The notes beneath the pieces were generated by a model. It did not search any database. It saw only the letters and a list, made by a program, of their open reading frames with translations, and was not told the origin of the DNA. A stretch of DNA of 64,000 nucleotides, taken from positions 4,207,001 to 4,271,000 of the forward strand of contig NZ_CP119677.1 in NCBI RefSeq assembly GCF_029318685.1, read 5' to 3'. The stretch is from Ruminiclostridium papyrosolvens DSM 2782. Lineage in GTDB: Bacteria; Bacillota; Clostridia; Acetivibrionales; DSM-1351. The position numbers were made by a program, and so were the translations under genes. Below are positions 61,690 to 64,000 of this stretch, piece after piece. How positions within the stretch are numbered: position 1 is the stretch's first letter; the number at the start of each line of letters is the position of its first letter.

Positions 61690-64000
61690 TTAGATAAGCT
61701 TGGATTTCTGCAAAAGCTTCTCAACCATAACAGCAACCTCCGCACGTGTCACATAGGCCTTTGGAGCAAGTGCATTACTCTTTCTGCCGGAAACGATACC
61801 TGTTTTTAGGCAGGCAGCCATATTGTTAATGGCATATTTCGATATCCTTGTTCCATCTTCATAGTGTCCAAGCAGGCGTTCTGTATCGCTGTTGGTAAGG
61901 TCTGCTTTCAGACCTGTGGTCTTCATGGCGTTGGCTATCATTGTTATAGCCTGCTCACGGGTGATGGTGTCATCAGGGCCGAAGGTCTTAGCATTATATC
62001 CTTTAATGATTCCATAAGACACAGCAGTTTTGATATATCCACTGTACCACATAGCTGAATCCACATCACTGAAGCTGTTTGAACCAATCCCGGGTTTAAG
62101 ACCCAGAGCTTTTACAATTACGGTGGCAAACTCTGCACGTGTCATATTTCTGTCAGGTTCATATTTGCCGTCTCCAACTCCGGTTACCACCATTCTGGAA
62201 CCCATATTATTAACTGAAGCCTTTGCCCAATGTTTGTCCGCATCGGTAAACTCAATAGGATTCCAAACTACTGAATATGTGCTATTGGTCAGACTGTTAA
62301 TAACAGCATAGTATTTTCCATTTATAATCGTAACTCTGGTTGGAACATGATATGTGGTGCCGTCGGGATTCACTACTATTCCTGTAGTAATTTTCGACGG
62401 GTCAACGCCCTCCGGAATTGCAACCGTTCTCTCAACATATACGTTAAAGTTGCTTACGTTTATGGTTCGTCCTCCGTAGCTGCATGTAACCGTATAGTCC
62501 ACCGCCGGTACCATTAAGGTAAATCTGCCATCCTTTGAGGCATTTTCCACAACACTTGTCATCTGGTTTGATGGTTCTGCAATGCTTACTGCCACAGTAA
62601 TATCCTTTAGGTCTACGTTGGCACCGAGCTGCTGGGATACTGCTGAGATATCAATTTCAGAAGCAGGCAGAGTATAAGAAGCCGAATCTGTTCTGACCGC
62701 AAGAGTAGCAGCCTGCTTCTCCATAGTCTTAACCATTTGTCCCGTCAGAACCCCTGCTGCCGTATTAGCTTGTCCTGCCACAGGAATAACAACGGTGGCA
62801 CCGCTCTTTTCAGCAGCAAGAATATTCTCAAGTCTGCCGGAATCCACGGTAACTGTTTTTGTGGTTTTGCCGTCCGGGTCTTTAGTTGTATTAGCTTTTC
62901 CGGCGGACTTAGTTTCACCGTTGACAATAACGGAAGCTGCATCTTCTGAACCTGAACCACTCGGACCGGAATTACCGGAACCTGAATCTCCGGAACCACC
63001 TGAGCCGTTCTTACGGGTAATTTTGAGGGTATATACCAATGCGCTGCCGTTCTGCGCTGTGACCTTAATATAGGCAGTGTTTAGCCCTACGTTAAGGCTC
63101 ATGGTTTTACTGATTTCTTTGGTGCAGCCGGAGTCGCTGTACATCTTCCAGCTTGCACCCGTACTTACCGTAACATTTACGGTGAGCCCGGTAACACTGT
63201 TATCAGCTGTGGCAGTGATAGTATTCTCGTCTTTGTGAATAACTGCACCGGCCGGTTCAGTTACGGCAATAACAAAATTTTCACTGCTTTGGGAGTCAGC
63301 CTCTCCAATTTGTATGCTGTTGGAATCCGGACTTGCATTATAAAACTCCGTTGCAGCAAAACGAATAACATATTCACCAGCGGGTAAGCCGATGATTTTT
63401 CCATCTTTATCAGCAGTCACTTCTCTATATTCACTCTCGGTACTGAGTCTGTACTCATACTTAGCATGAGGTGTCAGATTGATTATTTTTCCGTCACTGT
63501 TTCCTTTAGTTGCGTTCTCAGCACCAAAACCCTCGGGACGGCTTTGCTGTGCCTTATTTACTACAAAAGTCAAATCCACTGTCAGAGAAATACCGTCAGC
63601 TCCCGTGATGGTCAGCGTGTCGGTGTGTGTTCCCACCGCCAGATCGGTATAAGGCCTTACACTGATTGTGGCAGTTGCATTTGCTGCAAGCTGTTCCTTT
63701 GACAAAGGCGTGCTGATGGTAAAGTCTTCACCATCGGTAAGGGTAGCAGACAAGTTGGTAATTGTACCTGCTCCCGTATTGGTGATGGTGAATTCCTGTG
63801 CCTGCTGGGTTCCATAACCATACGCTTGCGATGTAAAGGTGTGACTTGACGTGTTCACTTCAGCGGAGCTTGTCAAGGTATCTTCTCCAATGGTTACTGA
63901 ATTGGAATCTTCGCTTGCACTATGCAGGTCATTGTCCGGATAACGTACCACGTAGCTTCCTGCCGGAAGCCCGGTTATTTGGCCGTATTCATTAGTGGTT
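61690..64000 (-). CDS. Large SLH-domain surface protein (5' end outside the window)
   Basis: The reading frame is open from the stop at 61690 to the right edge, so the N terminus lies beyond the window; about 770 residues are seen. The visible part has repeated sandwich modules (ITGLPAGSYVVRYP... and again IIGLPAGEYVIRFAATEFYNASPDSNSIQIG). A domain with FTITNTGAGTITNLSATL, a cadherin-like beta-sandwich near AVIHKDENTITATADN, and a Gly/Ser linker follow. Three C-terminal S-layer-homology motifs (NMTRAEFATVIVKAL, ITREQAITMIANAM, VTRAEVAVMVEKLL) end it. It is thus wall-anchored at its C terminus. An ATG-less start near 63951 is not the real one. The role (adhesin or scaffold) is unclear. Confidence 0.85.
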   Translation of the reverse strand, partial: TTNEYGQITGLPAGSYVVRYPDNDLHSASEDSNSVTIGEDTLTSSAEVNTSSHTFTSQAYGYGTQQAQEFTITNTGAGTITNLSATLTDGEDFTISTPLSKEQLAANATATISVRPYTDLAVGTHTDTLTITGADGISLTVDLTFVVNKAQQSRPEGFGAENATKGNSDGKIINLTPHAKYEYRLSTESEYREVTADKDGKIIGLPAGEYVIRFAATEFYNASPDSNSIQIGEADSQSSENFVIAVTEPAGAVIHKDENTITATADNSVTGLTVNVTVSTGASWKMYSDSGCTKEISKTMSLNVGLNTAYIKVTAQNGSALVYTLKITRKNGSGGSGDSGSGNSGPSGSGSEDAASVIVNGETKSAGKANTTKDPDGKTTKTVTVDSGRLENILAAEKSGATVVIPVAGQANTAAGVLTGQMVKTMEKQAATLAVRTDSASYTLPASEIDISAVSQQLGANVDLKDITVAVSIAEPSNQMTSVVENASKDGRFTLMVPAVDYTVTCSYGGRTINVSNFNVYVERTVAIPEGVDPSKITTGIVVNPDGTTYHVPTRVTIINGKYYAVINSLTNSTYSVVWNPIEFTDADKHWAKASVNNMGSRMVVTGVGDGKYEPDRNMTRAEFATVIVKALGLKPGIGSNSFSDVDSAMWYSGYIKTAVSYGIIKGYNAKTFGPDDTITREQAITMIANAMKTTGLKADLTNSDTERLLGHYEDGTRISKYAINNMAACLKTGIVSGRKSNALAPKAYVTRAEVAVMVEKLLQKSKLI

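Noticed and set aside
63951..63951. A GTG start at 63951 for the SLH protein
   Set aside because: The frame stays open to the window edge and the upstream residues continue the repeat pattern, so the gene starts beyond the window.

Overview
The window looks like chromosomal DNA of a low-GC, anaerobic, cellulolytic clostridium of the Ruminiclostridium type. The signs are type I dockerins on two polysaccharidases (8215-9486 and 49779-51434), S-layer-homology surface proteins, A+T-rich intergenic DNA, strong GGAGG ribosome binding sites, and mostly minus-strand operons. I see no rRNA, tRNA, CRISPR array or intact insertion sequence.

Region 1 (1-8060, minus strand) is one operon read from a TTGACT-16-TATACT promoter at 8033-8060, with a perfect inverted repeat over its start site. 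It begins with a short nitrile-hydratase-leader-like peptide. A helical unknown protein, two paralogous GT-B-like proteins, a pyruvyltransferase-family protein, a second unknown protein, a sugar nucleotidyltransferase, a radical SAM enzyme and a B12-type radical SAM enzyme cut by the window edge follow. I read it as an unassigned peptide natural-product pathway with a sugar component.

Region 2 (8152-14303) has a cellulosomal GH10 xylanase, a GntR-controlled amino-sugar module (SIS deaminase-like plus PIG-L deacetylase) with a visible operator, and an XRE-cupin regulator divergent from a LysE-type exporter.

Region 3 (14333-38036, minus strand) is a 17-gene co-directional series. It starts with a PRD regulator and a self-contained PTS (EI, HPr, IIA, IIB, IIC). 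An RDD membrane protein, a BadF-type sugar kinase, a GH4 phospho-glycosidase, a MupG-type phospho-muramidase, a small protein, a GlmU-like enzyme and a SIS protein come next, and four secreted proteins with two-blade propeller segments close it. The cytoplasmic half fits import and breakdown of cell-wall or chitobiose-type disaccharides. The secreted proteins may act on or bind the polymer outside.

Region 4 (38358-45372) has a CvfB-like S1 protein, an unannotated 38-residue basic protein, an AroB-family cyclase with two StsC/AHBA-synthase-like aminotransferases, DUF2200 and LUD proteins, and a GPP34-MerR pair behind a consensus promoter. Region 5 (45413-51890) has a secreted 14-repeat BNR protein, a GH11-CBM-CE4 xylanase/esterase, a repeat patch with a truncated transporter, and a dockerin-bearing GH43-like/CBM6 enzyme.

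Region 6 (51891-61394, minus strand) is a streptolysin S-like TOMM (thiazole/oxazole-modified peptide) cluster. It has an asparagine synthetase, two precursor genes with identical proteins, SagB-, SagC- and SagD-like enzymes, two CPBP proteases, an ABC exporter and an acyl-carrier-like protein. An SLH surface protein (61690-64000) runs off the right edge.
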